From Crossaster papposus (taxonomy: Eukaryota; Echinodermata; Asteroidea; Velatida; Solasteridae), in assembly GCA_037893245.1 (NCBI GenBank), contig JBAIAA010000245.1, positions 62,001-126,000 on the forward strand: 64,000 nucleotides of DNA, given 5' to 3'. The notes beneath the pieces were generated by a model, which ran no database searches, had not been told where the DNA came from, and worked only from the letters and a program-made list of their open reading frames with translations. Positions within the stretch are counted from its first letter, which is position 1; each line of letters starts with the position of its first letter. Below are positions 14,744 through 24,924 of the stretch, in pieces. The position numbers were made by a program, and so were the translations under genes.

Positions 14744-14774
14744 GGACAAGGGGGGGGGGGTGGGGTTTGACTTA
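14744..14774. repeat. G-tract at satellite/PLE junction
   Basis: The last satellite subunit stops within CTATCTCTGAAAGAGGAC and is followed by a G run and then by PLE 3' sequence. The abrupt change marks the array boundary. Confidence 0.7.
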
Positions 14775-14785
14775 TTTATTTTGTT

Positions 14786-15364
14786 TTAGTCTTGAGATCC
14801 ATTTCTTTGATCATTGTTTTGTTCTTTCAATAGTTCCAATAGAATTTGCAGATTCTCCTCATCAAGATTTTGTTCCTCTTGGTTGGATTGTGGAGATGCT
14901 TTAGTTCTAGATCGAACAAGTTCATCTTTTATGTTTTTGTGCCGTTTGTATGCCAGGATGGGTTGGGTATGAATTAGCCTATTCAGATATTCGTTTTTGC
15001 TAATCATGGGCCAGTGTTTGAGGATGGCCCGTTTGAGGGCTGGGTGCGCGACATGTGGGTAGTATGGTAGGACGAACACCAGTGGGATATTGTTTTTGGT
15101 TTTTTCACGCTTACATGTAGGGTCCGCGGGAGTCTTGCCCCTTTGAGAAAAGAGGGATAGGTCTTCGTTTTTGTATCCGCGCTTTTGAAGTTTGTCTTTG
15201 AAGAATTCAACCCTCTCCTCAAAGTCTTTTGAATGGGTACATATACGTTTGTATCTGGTCACTTCGCCCTTGATTAATCCGCCGAATACCGACTCAGGGT
15301 GTGCTGAATCTCGAGCTAGGTACTGAAATGTGTCAGTTTTTTTGGTAGCGACTCCAGTATCCAA
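14786..15364 (-). pseudogene. PLE C-terminal RT-thumb/linker fragment
   Basis: The 192-codon frame contains the pattern that follows the PLE RT core: KKTDTFQYLARDSAHPESVF, then GEVTRYKRICTHSKDF and LQKRGY. This corresponds to the SxHP...GExxRxxRIC...RGY signature of PLE C-termini. It lies directly downstream of 15393-16130 in a different frame. The C-terminal tail is polar and Q/N-rich (EEQNLDEENLQILLELLKEQ) with no endonuclease motif. It is most likely part of the same broken element. Confidence 0.75.
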
Positions 15365-15392
15365 TATCCCTTCATGTATGAATCGTTCGCCT

Positions 15393-16130
15393 TTAGATAA
15401 TAAGGTCGAGAAAAGTGACTTGGCGGTGCGAGATCTCAGACGTGAACTTCAGCGTGGGATGAATTCTATTAAGTGATTGCACTAGGTCAGCAGCCTGCTT
15501 TTCATTTCCGTTAAAGATTATAAGAACATCGTCTCTATACCTCATGTAGCTCACAATTGAGGGATTGTGAGGGAGAATTTTGTCTTGTTCGTATTTGAAT
15601 AGGGTTATGTCACAAATCTCCGGACTGCATTCACTGCCCATGGCCACGCCAATTTTTTGTCTGAAAAACTTGCCATTGAATTCAAACGTTTTAATGTCGT
15701 GGTTGCGGGGGTTAAGAAACTCAGATATGAGTCCGTCCACGTAGAGTTGGCGTATGGCTTGAGAGACTAATTCCGCGGTTTCATCGGTCAGGTCCCTGTT
15801 AATTTCTTCATAGTGGGGGCCTGTTAATTGTCGTGTCCCTTCACGTATGTAGTCTTGTTTGTTAAGGACGCACACACCGCGGCCTTTATCGAATTGTTTG
15901 ATGATAATATCCTGTCTTTTCTTAAGGCCAGATAGCGCAACACGTTCTGCTTTTGTTATATTTAGTTTGACATTTTGAATTTTTAGTCTGGACAGTTCCT
16001 CCAGAGTGCCTTCAATATATGACTCTAGGTTTAGATTGAAGGTAGGTTGGGGAGTCCAAGTTGAAGGTAGTTTGAACGGGTGTGAGCTTATAGGTCTGAC
16101 TCTCCCTGCCATTCTTAACCGTAATCTCAT
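15393..16130 (-). pseudogene. PLE reverse transcriptase fragment
   Basis: This open frame of 245 codons shows the PLE-type lead-in to the RT domain (IKQFDKGRGVCVLNKQDYI, then EGTRQLTGPHYEEI), the MGSECSPE segment equivalent to the PLE AMGT..AP motif, and the catalytic YMRYRDDVLIIF (motif C, with YRDD). The C-terminal HPTLKFTSE...TFLDLII matches the PLE thumb region. The segment between DGLISE and the EFNGKFF motif is far shorter than in intact PLE RTs, so the region normally carrying motif A (DV.SLYT) is absent. It is read on the minus strand from a non-ATG codon. The family call is from motif recognition; the clade is not resolved. Confidence 0.8.
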
Positions 16131-16330
16131 CTTTCTGAAGAAGGATCGGGAATGGCGAAGGATGGTCGACCTTTTTGGATTTTTTTTGTTGGGGGGGGGG
16201 GGGGGGGGGGGGGGGGGGTGGTCGGGATGAAGTTAAGGCCCCTGCCCAATGCTACCAGTTCAATGTTGTAGAGTTGAGCGTCTGATAGATTTTTCACATA
16301 AGGCATACTTTTCTTGGCCTTCATTTAGAG

Positions 16331-16435
16331 AGTGATCCTGGACCAAACGCTGTTAGACTCTCCGCTCGCTTCGCTCTACCGAAACGATTTTGATTCAGCC
16401 CCCCCCCGCAGGAAAAAATCCTGCACACGCCTCTG
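16331..16435. other. short interval with a small palindrome, no gene
   Basis: It contains a C-tract and the palindrome GCAGGAAAAAATCCTGC followed by ACACGCCTCTG, which looks like the end of a small DNA element. Nothing coding is seen. Confidence 0.4.
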
Positions 16436-16584
16436 GCTGTGCAGATCAACGATGTCGACTAAGTACTTGAAAATTGACTGTCTGCCAAATCTAACTTTAC
16501 TAGTGGGTGTTAAGTGATGTTTCACAGTGTTTGTCTTTGTCACTAAAAGGAGCCCATTGTTTAGCAGGCATTGGTCCTTGTAGG

Positions 16585-18784
16585 TAGGCCTGGACAATAT
16601 CGTAAATTTTGACTGGCGATATATCGTCGGGTAAATATCGCCAGATATGTCGATATATCGCCGTATTTTTCAAATTTGAAATAAACCTATTATAATGGTT
16701 AAAAATAACTCAAACGAGCTGTTAATTAAACGCTGTCACACGACATGTGTGAATCGTGGCGATTCCCGAAAATTTAAACGTCTATAAAAGAAAACTACAT
16801 GTATAAACAGAACAGTTGCTGAAAATAGACGCGACGGTGAAAATGCTTTGTCGTCTTCCACTAAAATCCAGCCGCCGATCAAGTCGGAGGGGCACTTGCG
16901 GTTTTATTGCACAAAGATAGATTATTCTGATTGGCCAATTTTCATCGAGGGCAACGAACTGGGCGCTTCTTGGAAGAAAGGTTGTGGCGCTTGTTCAACA
17001 AAACCTAACTGCCAAATCCTATTGGTCCATGACTGATCAGTTGGAGGCTTATCTGACAATGATGTAATACCTTTTTTACTTTGTGAATTCCGCCTGGTCC
17101 TGTGCTGTTGGCACTCAAAGCAACATGGGCCACTTTCCCAGCTATTGAAATTCCAAAGTAATGGTGGGCCACATGTTGGTCTACTTGCTACAATGTATAC
17201 ATTTTGTAGGTCAGCTGTCAATCATTGTCTGGATTGGGTGCTCCAACTTGGAATATATTTGGAAAATACTCCCGAATAATTCTCCTGTGGTTGTATATTA
17301 TTCCTCGTGCACTATAAAGGTGTTTATTAAAAATTATGTAAAACTACACCACAGAACCACTTATAAATTGAAAAATGTAACGAGCTCTTACAATTTCCAC
17401 ATTTTTTTTAGGAACAAATTTAATATTTTGGTTTTATTAAAAAACACTCAGCAGATTGTTTATTAAATTGGAATAACCACTTCTTATTAGGACATTAATA
17501 ATAATACCCGTTTTAATTCAAAATCATGCCTTGATTTCTGGGTCTTAATTTAAAGTATTTCAAATATTCATGACTCAGTTTTAGTATCCTGGGGTCCCCC
17601 ATTGGGATTTTGTACCACCTCAATTTTATTTTTGCTTATTTATTCTTGGCTGGTATGGGTTTTGTAAATGTTTTTAATAACTAGCCTTGTAATTTATGGG
17701 CCACGAAATAGATCGTTTTTGTCAAATACAAGAAAAATGGAAAATAAATCTGTTGGAAAAATGTTGAGGGGCTCAAAATATTAAGTGTTGAGGTCCCGTT
17801 TTTTGTTTTGTTCTTTTTTAAACAATGAAACTAGAAATATATATTATTATATAAACCTGGAATTTATTTTGCTAGCCTCGTATTAATTTAATGGTGAGGT
17901 GTATGTCGATTTTGTTAGATACCGGAAAAACCAAGAATAAATCGGATTATTATTTACCCCTGAAATCAGTTGGAATTGTTTTGGGAAATCCGACAAATAA
18001 GTCTTTAAGTACCCTTTCTCTTTTTCTATAAAAACAAGGACAATTTCATAATTAACCATAGGAATATTTACTTTTTACGACTAGGGTTTCGTAAATAAAC
18101 AGGTTCAGGGTTTTTTAACCCCTTTTTTATTTTTACATCTTAATACATTTTGCAAATGAGTACGGCAAACTCAAGCTACGGCAAACCTTTTAAAAAGTAC
18201 TCGCACTTAATTTAATGACCATCGGTTGGGCCAAGAGATAAATAAATTCGAGGAATACACCAGCCAAAGCCTTTTAAATACATTCTGTATTTGCCAGGCC
18301 AGGGTTTAGTGTAAGTAAATACAATGTATCTTTTTTGGAGATAGCGGGCCAGGCAAGGGCAACATTCTTTGAGTAACACTTTGTGTTGAGAGAACGTCTG
18401 CGCTGCGTAGAGAAGAAAGTCAACACCCAACAGCAATGAAGAATTTTTTAACTGGACTTTAGGATTGGATAACGATCTTGTCACTGGGAAAGTACTAGTA
18501 GTGAGCGGCGCATCGGCCGCAATTGGGTTTGTTGACAAAGGGTACGTTAAGACGAAGGCGTAAGTTACAATAACTTTTGCGGTACATCTTAAGTTCTGAT
18601 TTCAGTGAACAAGTTTTTCGTTTGTTTGCAAGCAGTTTGAATACATTTTGTTAAATATCGACTATATCTTGAGAATATCGTCTGGGTCACGATATTTCGA
18701 TATTTTTAAAACCAAAGTCGATACTGTCGATATCGTCTTCAGTATCGTATCGTGACGATATTATCGTGATATCGTCCAGCGCTA
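16585..18784. mobile_element. hAT-like DNA transposon, 2.2 kb, nested
   Basis: The ends are inverted: TAGGCCTGGACAATATCG at the left, and at the right the complement of TAGCGCTGGACGATATC. They are flanked by a perfect 8-bp duplication CTTGTAGG (16577-16584 and 18785-18792). An unoccupied site, TCCTTGTAGGTAAATGATAT, is present at about 33550 in another copy of the host element, so the insertion is demonstrated within the window. An 8-bp TSD and TAG[GC].CTGGAC ends fit hAT. There are no long ORFs. A minus-strand stretch (18212-18538) with peptide LSNPKVQLKNSSLLLGVDFL is shared with the copy at 51.8-63.0 kb and may be a coding relic. Confidence 0.88.
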
Positions 18785-18999
18785 CTTGTAGGTAAATGAT
18801 ATCGGACGAGATCTTGTTTTAAAAGACCATTTCTTGCAGGGTAAAGTGATTTTTTTTTTATCAATGAACGTTCGTGTCTTTCGATCGGTCCGTGGCATGC
18901 AGTGGTGTCCCCGTGAATGACACTGCAGTATCAGTAGAATATAACGTTTATACTGGAGTTTCCACATGCAAATCAGTTCATGCTGTTTTATTTTGTAGA

Positions 19000-19140
19000 T
19001 TGTTTTTTTGTCTTGGGGGGGGGGGGGGGGGGGGGTTTGGTTCAATTTGCTAAGTCTTAAAATTTGTTTTACACTTTTTGGAGGGGATGGGCCGGTGGGG
19101 GGGGGGGTTGATTTAGCATTTTTTTTTTTTTTTTTTTTTT
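19000..19140. repeat. G- and T-tract cluster in AGCCTC element
   Basis: A run of about 20 G at 19015-19034, a shorter G run near 19097, and a T run follow each other. The equivalent tracts in copies 2 and 3 differ in length, as expected for unstable homopolymers. Confidence 0.85.
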
Positions 19141-20037
19141 AAATTATTTTTTTAATATTTTTTTATGTATGTGTTTTGTTGGTTACACTAAAGAAATCCC
19201 GCTCATTTAAAATGTGAAACCTGTGAAAGCAAAATGAGGCAAAAAGTACTTGCAGTTTCAACAAAATGCTTGAGCCATTTGTTTTTTATTATTGGCATTT
19301 TTGAAATTATGAAGTTCTAAGCGACAGATTTGTACTTGGATTGGTTTTAAACATAATTGTGTTTTCAGTTTTTCAATTTTTTAATTGTGGTTTAGAGTGT
19401 ACATTTTTTTCAAATTAAAAAAAACCCTACATGTAACTGTTTAAAACCTGCAAAGCAACAACAAATTTCAGACGATATAGTGTTGATCATGCAATTTCCT
19501 TGGTTCATCTGCCATCCTCCGGATGAAAGTGAACAAATGTTATTGTGGTTGTATATCAAACCATTTTCTAATTACAACTGGAAAATTATCTTCCCAAATC
19601 TGATTGTCCCGTGTGTGTTTTAATACAAAATAAAAAACTTTAAAAGTTTGGTTTTTTACCAATAGGGTAAACTTATATCTGTGATTCCAATGGCAATTCT
19701 GTGGCAAGATCTCAAATATTACTTTTGCACAAGATTATTCATGCTTTATTTGATAAGCCGGTTTTGGGTAAGTCATTCTTGAAAGTGGGTAAGTGGAAAA
19801 TCACAGGTGGGTAAGTGGTAGGTAAGTGAAGAAAATTTTTTAATTTGAGGCTTCCCCCCTTTAAATATTCTAAGTACCAGTATCAGTATTAGTTGTGGGA
19901 GTGGTAAAGATGATACACATTGCTCACCTCATAAATTCAGGTAAAATGTTAGGCGGATTCATGGGGGCCTACATGTACGGAAGTCGGAGGCGAAGACCAA
20001 GCAACATTTTTGAAAATAGCTAAAGTTTCCACCTTAC

Positions 20038-20340
20038 CATAACGGGGGTCCAAGGTCGCCCATCCGTTGGTTGGGTCGATGAGGTACAGTAGGGTGGGGA
20101 GTGGTGGTGGTGGTGGTAATGGTGGAACTTGGAAGGCCAAGTGGTGATAGTGGTGAGGGTGATGAACCGAGGCAGCTCGAGGGACTGTCCGCAGGCTGGC
20201 CAGGTACTTGGCTCGCTGGCTGTTCCTGTGTTGGTCTTCGTCCGTGGTGGAGGCAGGCTCCTCGCAGACTGTGCTCAGGCCGCTGCTGCTGGTATTCCCA
20301 TCACTGCCACGCTGGGTGTCCTGCCTCGCTTGCTCCTTGT
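20038..20340 (-). CDS. host-gene exon candidate A (phase 1-1), unknown protein
   Basis: On the minus strand a polypyrimidine tract ending TTCTTTTAG precedes ACAAGGAGC, and the open segment ends CGTTATG at a strong donor GTAAGG. The exon is 303 bp (101 codons) and enters and leaves in phase 1. The peptide begins DKEQARQDTQRGSDGNTSSS, is Ser/Thr/Glu-rich, then has RAKYLASLRTVPRAAS, a His-rich stretch, a proline run and TNGWATLDPRY. It looks like a low-complexity, probably cytoplasmic segment. I do not recognise the family. Exon B lies ~650 bp upstream on the same strand with matching phase, which supports one gene. Unlike the surrounding DNA it shows no repeat copies elsewhere in the window. 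Confidence 0.6.
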
Positions 20341-20660
20341 CTAAAAGAAAGGAGCAAGATTTCAAGATGAGACCAATGTAAGGTTTTGTAGTTTGGAAGA
20401 GCTGTCAATGTCAGATTGTTTTTTTCTTCCTGAAATCACAAGTCCATGGTGTACTTAACCCAAACCACACTCAAGACTCTATAGACTTTGTTGGAATGGG
20501 ATTATAGGTACTGCATCAGTACATCATCCAGTGTTAGAATTTGCAAGGTTGAGGAAGGTTCCCAGTAAATCACTCTCTAGGTGTTGGGGTTAAAGCAATT
20601 GCCAAGATTCATTAAATAAATTAAAAGATGAAGGTCACAAATTGTCCTAGTCTTGAATAA

Positions 20661-20729
20661 GGGAATAAATGTGTGTTCGAGAGGTTTTAATCACTCTTTT
20701 TAATACCGCTCGAACACACATTTATTCCC
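20661..20729. repeat. short hairpin element
   Basis: GGGAATAAATGTGTGTTCGA and its complement lie 22 bp apart, forming a near-perfect ~22-bp stem. It lies in the intron between exons A and B, next to a C-tract (about 20742-20766). Confidence 0.8.
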
Positions 20730-20987
20730 ATTCATGAAAATGTATGCCCCCCCCCCCCCCCCCCCCATTTTTTTGATAACCTAGACCACACAGTCCTAGG
20801 TTGATAAATCATTAAGAATAGGTTGGTTGTTTGGCAGCGCCAGTGGGCGGTTGGCAGCAGACCTTGCAGGGTGGGAGATGACAACCTTCACACGGTCCAC
20901 CCTGTTTTCACTAATGTCATCAAACTGATGTATGCAGTAACACGTTAAGCTGCTCATCATCATACAAAAGAAGAAGAAGCAGCAGAC

Positions 20988-21182
20988 CTTGCAGCCAACC
21001 ACAAACCCTTGAGGAGGGAATGTCCAGTTCAGTGACCGGTCCTTTCACTTGGCCACTGGACTCCATTAGAGGCAGACTGTTAGGAGAAATTGCTCCAGTT
21101 AATCTGTCTCCTGTCTCCACATTTGAACCTGCCATACTTATAAAATTCATCCCCTGTCCTGCTCTAGGTACAAACATATTGT
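20988..21182 (-). CDS. host-gene exon candidate B (phase 1-1), unknown protein
   Basis: On the minus strand the acceptor TTCTCTGCAG precedes ACAATATG, and the segment ends at CTGCAAG before GTCTGC. It is 195 bp (65 codons) and phase 1-1, so it can splice in frame to exon A. The peptide starts DNMFVPRAGQGMNFISMAGS and includes VETGDRLTGAISPNSLPLM and VKGPVTELDIPSSRVCGWLQ; no known domain is recognised. The donor is weaker than the acceptor, and the sequence around it (GCAGCAGACCTTGCAG on the plus strand) recurs at about 20852, so the exact 3' edge is uncertain. Confidence 0.5.
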
Positions 21183-21438
21183 CTGCAGAGAACAGAACAG
21201 CAGAGAGTACCGTTAGAGCAATCAAGACCGGACAGTGGTTCCTGGCTGTTCAAATAACAATAACCTTGTTTACCTCAAAGAAGCGTGAACTTCAAGAAAT
21301 TTATTATGTACAGTGTGAGTCGAATTTATAGCACACACAAACCTGTACGTTACATGTATGTTTGCAAATGGTGCTCTATGGAGACATGAACAAAACATTA
21401 CATTAGACACAAAGCGCTTCCACATGGTTCTACTAGAC

Positions 21439-21802
21439 AATTCGAGCGATTCACAATACCTAGAAGCTGCCGTTGGAGGCGCAAATCCTGCTGTACCCGC
21501 AGTGCATCATGGGGAAAGGTCGGCATCGGTTTGAAAAATGGTATTCATTTTGCATTAACTCATCAGTTTTTACGTCTTTTTGGACGCGCACGATTAACGT
21601 TCAATTTTGTTTCTGCAAATAACAATGTTTTAATCAACGACGCTTCCGGATACATTTATGTTTGTGTTGTACCTCGCGTGAACAATGAAGAATATGTATT
21701 TCACTACAGTGTGATATACGGAAGAAGTCGACCGTAAAGTTTAAAAGTGGCTCTTTTGAGTGAAACGCTTGGTGGCGCACTGCATTGTGAATCGCCCGAA
21801 TT
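21439..21802. mobile_element. 364-bp inverted-repeat element (MITE-like)
   Basis: It begins AATTCGAGCGATTCACAAT and ends with the complement of AATTCGGGCGATTCACAAT, an 18/19 match. It has no convincing coding sequence and no clear target duplication. Confidence 0.65.
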
Positions 21803-21814
21803 ATATGAAATAGT

Positions 21815-22100
21815 GGTAATAATAATAATAATAATATGGATTTATAATGCGCACTTCTCCAGAAAACCGATCAAGGCGCCTACACAAAAAGAAAACATTA
21901 TACAATAGAAAATGAAAAATAAACATAATTGAACTTAAATAAAACCCAATGAAAGTCTAAGTGAACAAGTGTGTTTTTAGTTCCCTCTTGAAGTTGTTGA
22001 GTGATGTTGTTTTGCGAAGTGAGACAGGGAGCTTATTCCATAGGGCAGGAGCAGCTTTGGCGAAAGCACGGTCATGGTAGGTTGTCTCCACAAGAAATTA
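21815..22100 (-). mobile_element. 3' fragment of an L2/CR1-like LINE
   Basis: Read on the minus strand it encodes YHDRAFAKAAPALWNKLPVS followed by a KRELKTHLF-type C-terminus and a stop. It then has the GCGC-containing 3' UTR and an (ATT)n tail at about 21835-21817. This is the usual 3' end of this LINE group and matches in kind the LINE at 34.6-36.5 kb. It is strongly 5'-truncated. Confidence 0.85.
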
Positions 22101-22169
22101 TATGTCTCGTCAGAGCTGCAAATGTGTAATTTGGTGTACAACAGGTATATGTGTGTGTATATCTTTAAT

Positions 22170-22603
22170 TTAACCCTAACCCTACCTAATGCTACTTTTT
22201 ACTACTAGTAGTAAAAAGTAGTATGCAGTACTCTCACTGACTTGTGTGCTATGCCTGTAGTAATTTTTAGTATTTGGTACTTCACCCCTTATCACACTCT
22301 AGTACTTTTTAGCATTGGGTCCATCTGCTTGCCTAGTGTGCATGGCCCATGTATGCTGTGTAAGGTGTTCTAAAAAATTGTCACTTTGGACACAATGGGT
22401 CAAGGCTGGACTACTGCATTTTTTTGCCAGGTAAGTATTACTGACCTGTATTGCCACTATTAGTATTTTGTAGTTGGCAGTATCTGTACTCTGTCAGTAC
22501 ACACCCAATCATCAGTCACAGAGAGCAATTCTACAAAATACTAAGTAGTATTCTGTAGTATGCAGTTCTTTAGCCAAAGTAAGGCCTAGGGGGTTAGGGT
22601 TAA
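22170..22603. mobile_element. TTAA-bounded element with telomere-like ends
   Basis: It starts TTAACCCTAACCC and ends GGGTTAGGGTTAA, a 13-bp inverted repeat that includes the TTAA. The interior is rich in TAGTATTTTGTAGT-like words. A diverged copy lies inverted at about 38916-39350. Its right TTAA is also the left TTAA of the next element. Confidence 0.75.
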
Positions 22604-22873
22604 CCATTTCGCGCCGGGCGGAAATACCGAGCGCGTGACACGGAGCCGGGCTAGTTTAGCCTGACCTGCACGCTCCAGTGACTCCATTGAATTGCGCCCG
22701 GAAATAAACGGCCCCATTGTTTGGTCTTGCGTAATCCGCTCTTTGTTACCGAGTCTAGACAATCCTCCAGCACTATAAAATTTATATAATTTTCGATGCC
22801 CGAAACTGGGCACCCGGCTGCGTGGTATCGGGAAAAATGCCCGATTTCGGGTAGCCCGGCGCCAAGTGGTTAA
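22600..22873. mobile_element. TTAA-bounded element, CGCGCCGG family, copy 1
   Basis: Ends are TTAACCATTTCGCGCCGGGC and the complement of TTAACCACTTGGCGCCGGGC. It is 274 bp with no gene. TTAA on both sides fits piggyBac-type target choice. A relative is at 61353-61594. Confidence 0.75.
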
Positions 22874-22884
22874 CGCAAAAGATC

Positions 22885-23105
22885 TACAGTACATACATGT
22901 ACATGTACATGTACATGTACTTTTTGTACATGTACGGTACATGTACCGGTACCTGGTACAATGCGTTTTAGGGCGAATTAATTGCATAAACAATTTTATA
23001 AGATTAAAATAAGGAAGACAAATTTATATTATCCGACAGTACCATACATGTACATGTACGGTATGTACCGGGTACATGGATGCACAATGTACATTGTACC
23101 AGTAT
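22885..23105. repeat. ACATGT/GTAC simple-repeat patches
   Basis: Runs of TACATG with interspersed CGGTAC, palindromic at every scale. There is no coding potential. Confidence 0.9.
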
Positions 23106-23863
23106 GTAGATTTTGCACAAAGATCCAATGCTGAAGACACACCTAACCACTATTTGTAATGGGCAGACCACAAGGATTCATTAGTGAGGTCCATGACCAC
23201 AGCCAAGACAGATTCCAAGAAAGTTGTGGGAAGGGTTGTGCACAGTTTCACTTTCTAAGTAGGCCAACATGATATAAAATCCAAATCACAGTAACAATAT
23301 ACCAGTGGAAATATACCGCCAGTTACAAAGAGGACAAGGAGGACAAGGAACATGTGATTAACGGCACACCAGAGAGGCAATTCTATAGTTCGACTAGGAT
23401 ATTACTTCCCCCACCAGATCCTACATGTATATTCCACACTAATGGGGTACATTTGTGTGACAGAGAGGTCTAAAATTGAAGTTTCTGATTAAATATATAT
23501 TTTGCTGTTTTTCTGCTCCCCAGAATGCCCAGAATGCGGGGTTAAAACAATTTGATAATTCCACCTTCGACCATCATTTTATAGGCGTGGAAAGTTGACT
23601 CTCATTGATTGGTTACGTACGTAACATGGACAGAAAATTGATCAAATCAGACTTAATTAAAAGAGCTAAATTTGTGTAGTTGGGAGTTAAACATATTAAT
23701 TTCACTAAATTAATAAGGTTCAAACACAACTTTAAAATAAAAGGTCTCAACAAGAAACGTTTATTGGGGCAAGTCTGGTGACAGGCAAATTCTAGTTTTC
23801 AAGGACATAAAAACTAATTTTGTAGAGGACAAAGCCAGGGACAAATTCTTGTGAAAACATCAT

Positions 23864-24250
23864 TTAAAGGTAGTATACACCATTTGCAGATATCGAAAAT
23901 ATTTACTACTGAATTATTAATAATTACCTTACTCAATTGAAAGTAAATAATGATTCTAGGCATTCAGCAAAAGGATTGCGCTAGATATCCTGTAATTATT
24001 CAAAAAAATTGAATTTTATAAAGAAAAATTCGCTCTCGCCGGACGGCGAGAGCGAAAAAACAAAGATAACATAAGAATAACTGCTCGACCCCGGTTGAAA
24101 ACAAACGCTGTTTTTCGTGCTTTTCTCGGCATCCATGATTGTAAAACTTTGGAAAAGTCAGTTAAACGATATTTACTATGAAATACAACCCCCCAAATCT
24201 ACCCATTCATGATAATTCAAGCAATTACCAATGGTGTATACTACCTTTAA
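23864..24250. mobile_element. TTAA-bounded element, GGTAGTATACACC family, copy 1
   Basis: Ends are TTAAAGGTAGTATACACCAT and its complement (ATGGTGTATACTACCTTTAA). The centre holds a CTCGCC-GGAC-GGCGAG hairpin. It is 387 bp without a gene. A second copy is at 53343-53729. Confidence 0.85.
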
Positions 24251-24792
24251 GCAGTCACAGTCTATGTGTTAGTATTGACACAGCAAACCTTCATTTTGGC
24301 TGTCTTGCTTTAGTAACTACAAATAACTGGAAAAAATTTATGCTGCAATACTTAATGAGGTTACGTACGTAACAAAGATGGAATTGTCACTGTGGATGTT
24401 CATCACAACCGTTTTTTTTTCAAACAGATTGTATTTGTTATGATTAAAAATAACTTCCCAAAAAGATAAAATAGGACTGTCCAAATGTTTCCTACAGCGC
24501 CCTGTTCATACCTTCCTTGTACCATGGAGGAATAAGAAGGTCCATGCTTGCACTAGCTATCCCCAAACAATAAGTAGTCCCTCTGAGAAGGATTCGTTCG
24601 TACGAAAAAAAAGATAATTATAATGTTAACTTTAAACATATATAAGGTTACCAAGACACTTTACCATCACACACTGCTCAATCCGTGTCATAATGGATAG
24701 AACAGTGTCTCTGTTTGTTCCAAAATTCCGTTTTAAAACGATATTTTAATGTTTTTAAAGTTTTTAAAAAATTCGCGATAAACACAAAACAA

Positions 24793-24924
24793 TATGGCGG
24801 GACAAGTCTGCGCAGGCGTGCACAGCTCGTCGCACCGAACAACAGAGGGCGCTCTGCTAGTTCCCTTTGTTGTTCGGTGCGATGAGCCCCGCATGACGCG
24901 CCTGCGCAAACTTGTTCCGCCATA
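24793..24924. repeat. 132-bp foldback with ~52-bp arms
   Basis: TATGGCGGGACAAGTCTGCG through GCACCGAACAACA is mirrored by TGTTGTTCGGTGCGATGAGC through CTTGTTCCGCCATA around a ~25-nt GAGGGCGCTC loop. It is GC-rich in an AT-rich setting and probably a MITE. Confidence 0.85.

Larger units (their letters stand above)
14775..16330 (-). mobile_element. Penelope-like retroelement, degraded
   Basis: Minus-strand coding remnants run from about 16324 to 14786. The N-terminal piece (LSDAQLYNIELVALGRGL near 16285) is followed by a poly-proline stretch created by a long G/C tract. Then come the RT piece (15393-16130) and a C-terminal piece (14786-15364). No GIY-YIG endonuclease domain is seen in this copy. 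It lies between the satellite array and a DNA-transposon cluster and is clearly inactive. Confidence 0.8.
16436..19852 (+). mobile_element. AGCCTC-family DNA element, copy 1 (carries nested hAT)
   Basis: Apart from the nested element at 16585-18784, this copy matches 33.4-34.64 kb and 47.49-48.32 kb closely. Shared parts are GTGTTAAGTGATGTTTCACA at the left, two G-tracts, the phrase CGCTCATTTAAAATGTGAAA, and a right end rich in GGGTAAGTG ending AATTTGAGGCT. The left end of the family (seen in copy 2) is missing here. A short open segment near 19472-19622, with peptide FPWFICHPPDESEQMLLWLY, is shared by all three copies. The superfamily is not resolved. Confidence 0.7.

Noticed and set aside
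16127-16324. Separate proline-rich gene
   Set aside because: It is the N-terminal part of the degraded PLE with a G/C-tract expansion.
21531-21737. 68-codon plus-strand frame
   Set aside because: Lies wholly within the 364-bp inverted-repeat element and starts at TTG; no domain.
22586-22993. 135-codon minus-strand gene
   Set aside because: It spans a TTAA-bounded element and TACATG repeats; no domain and no splice support.
24505-24560. Minus-strand initial exon (MDLLIPPWYKE then GTATGA)
   Set aside because: CATGGAGGAATAAGA recurs at about 55855 in transposon sequence and no partner exon was found.
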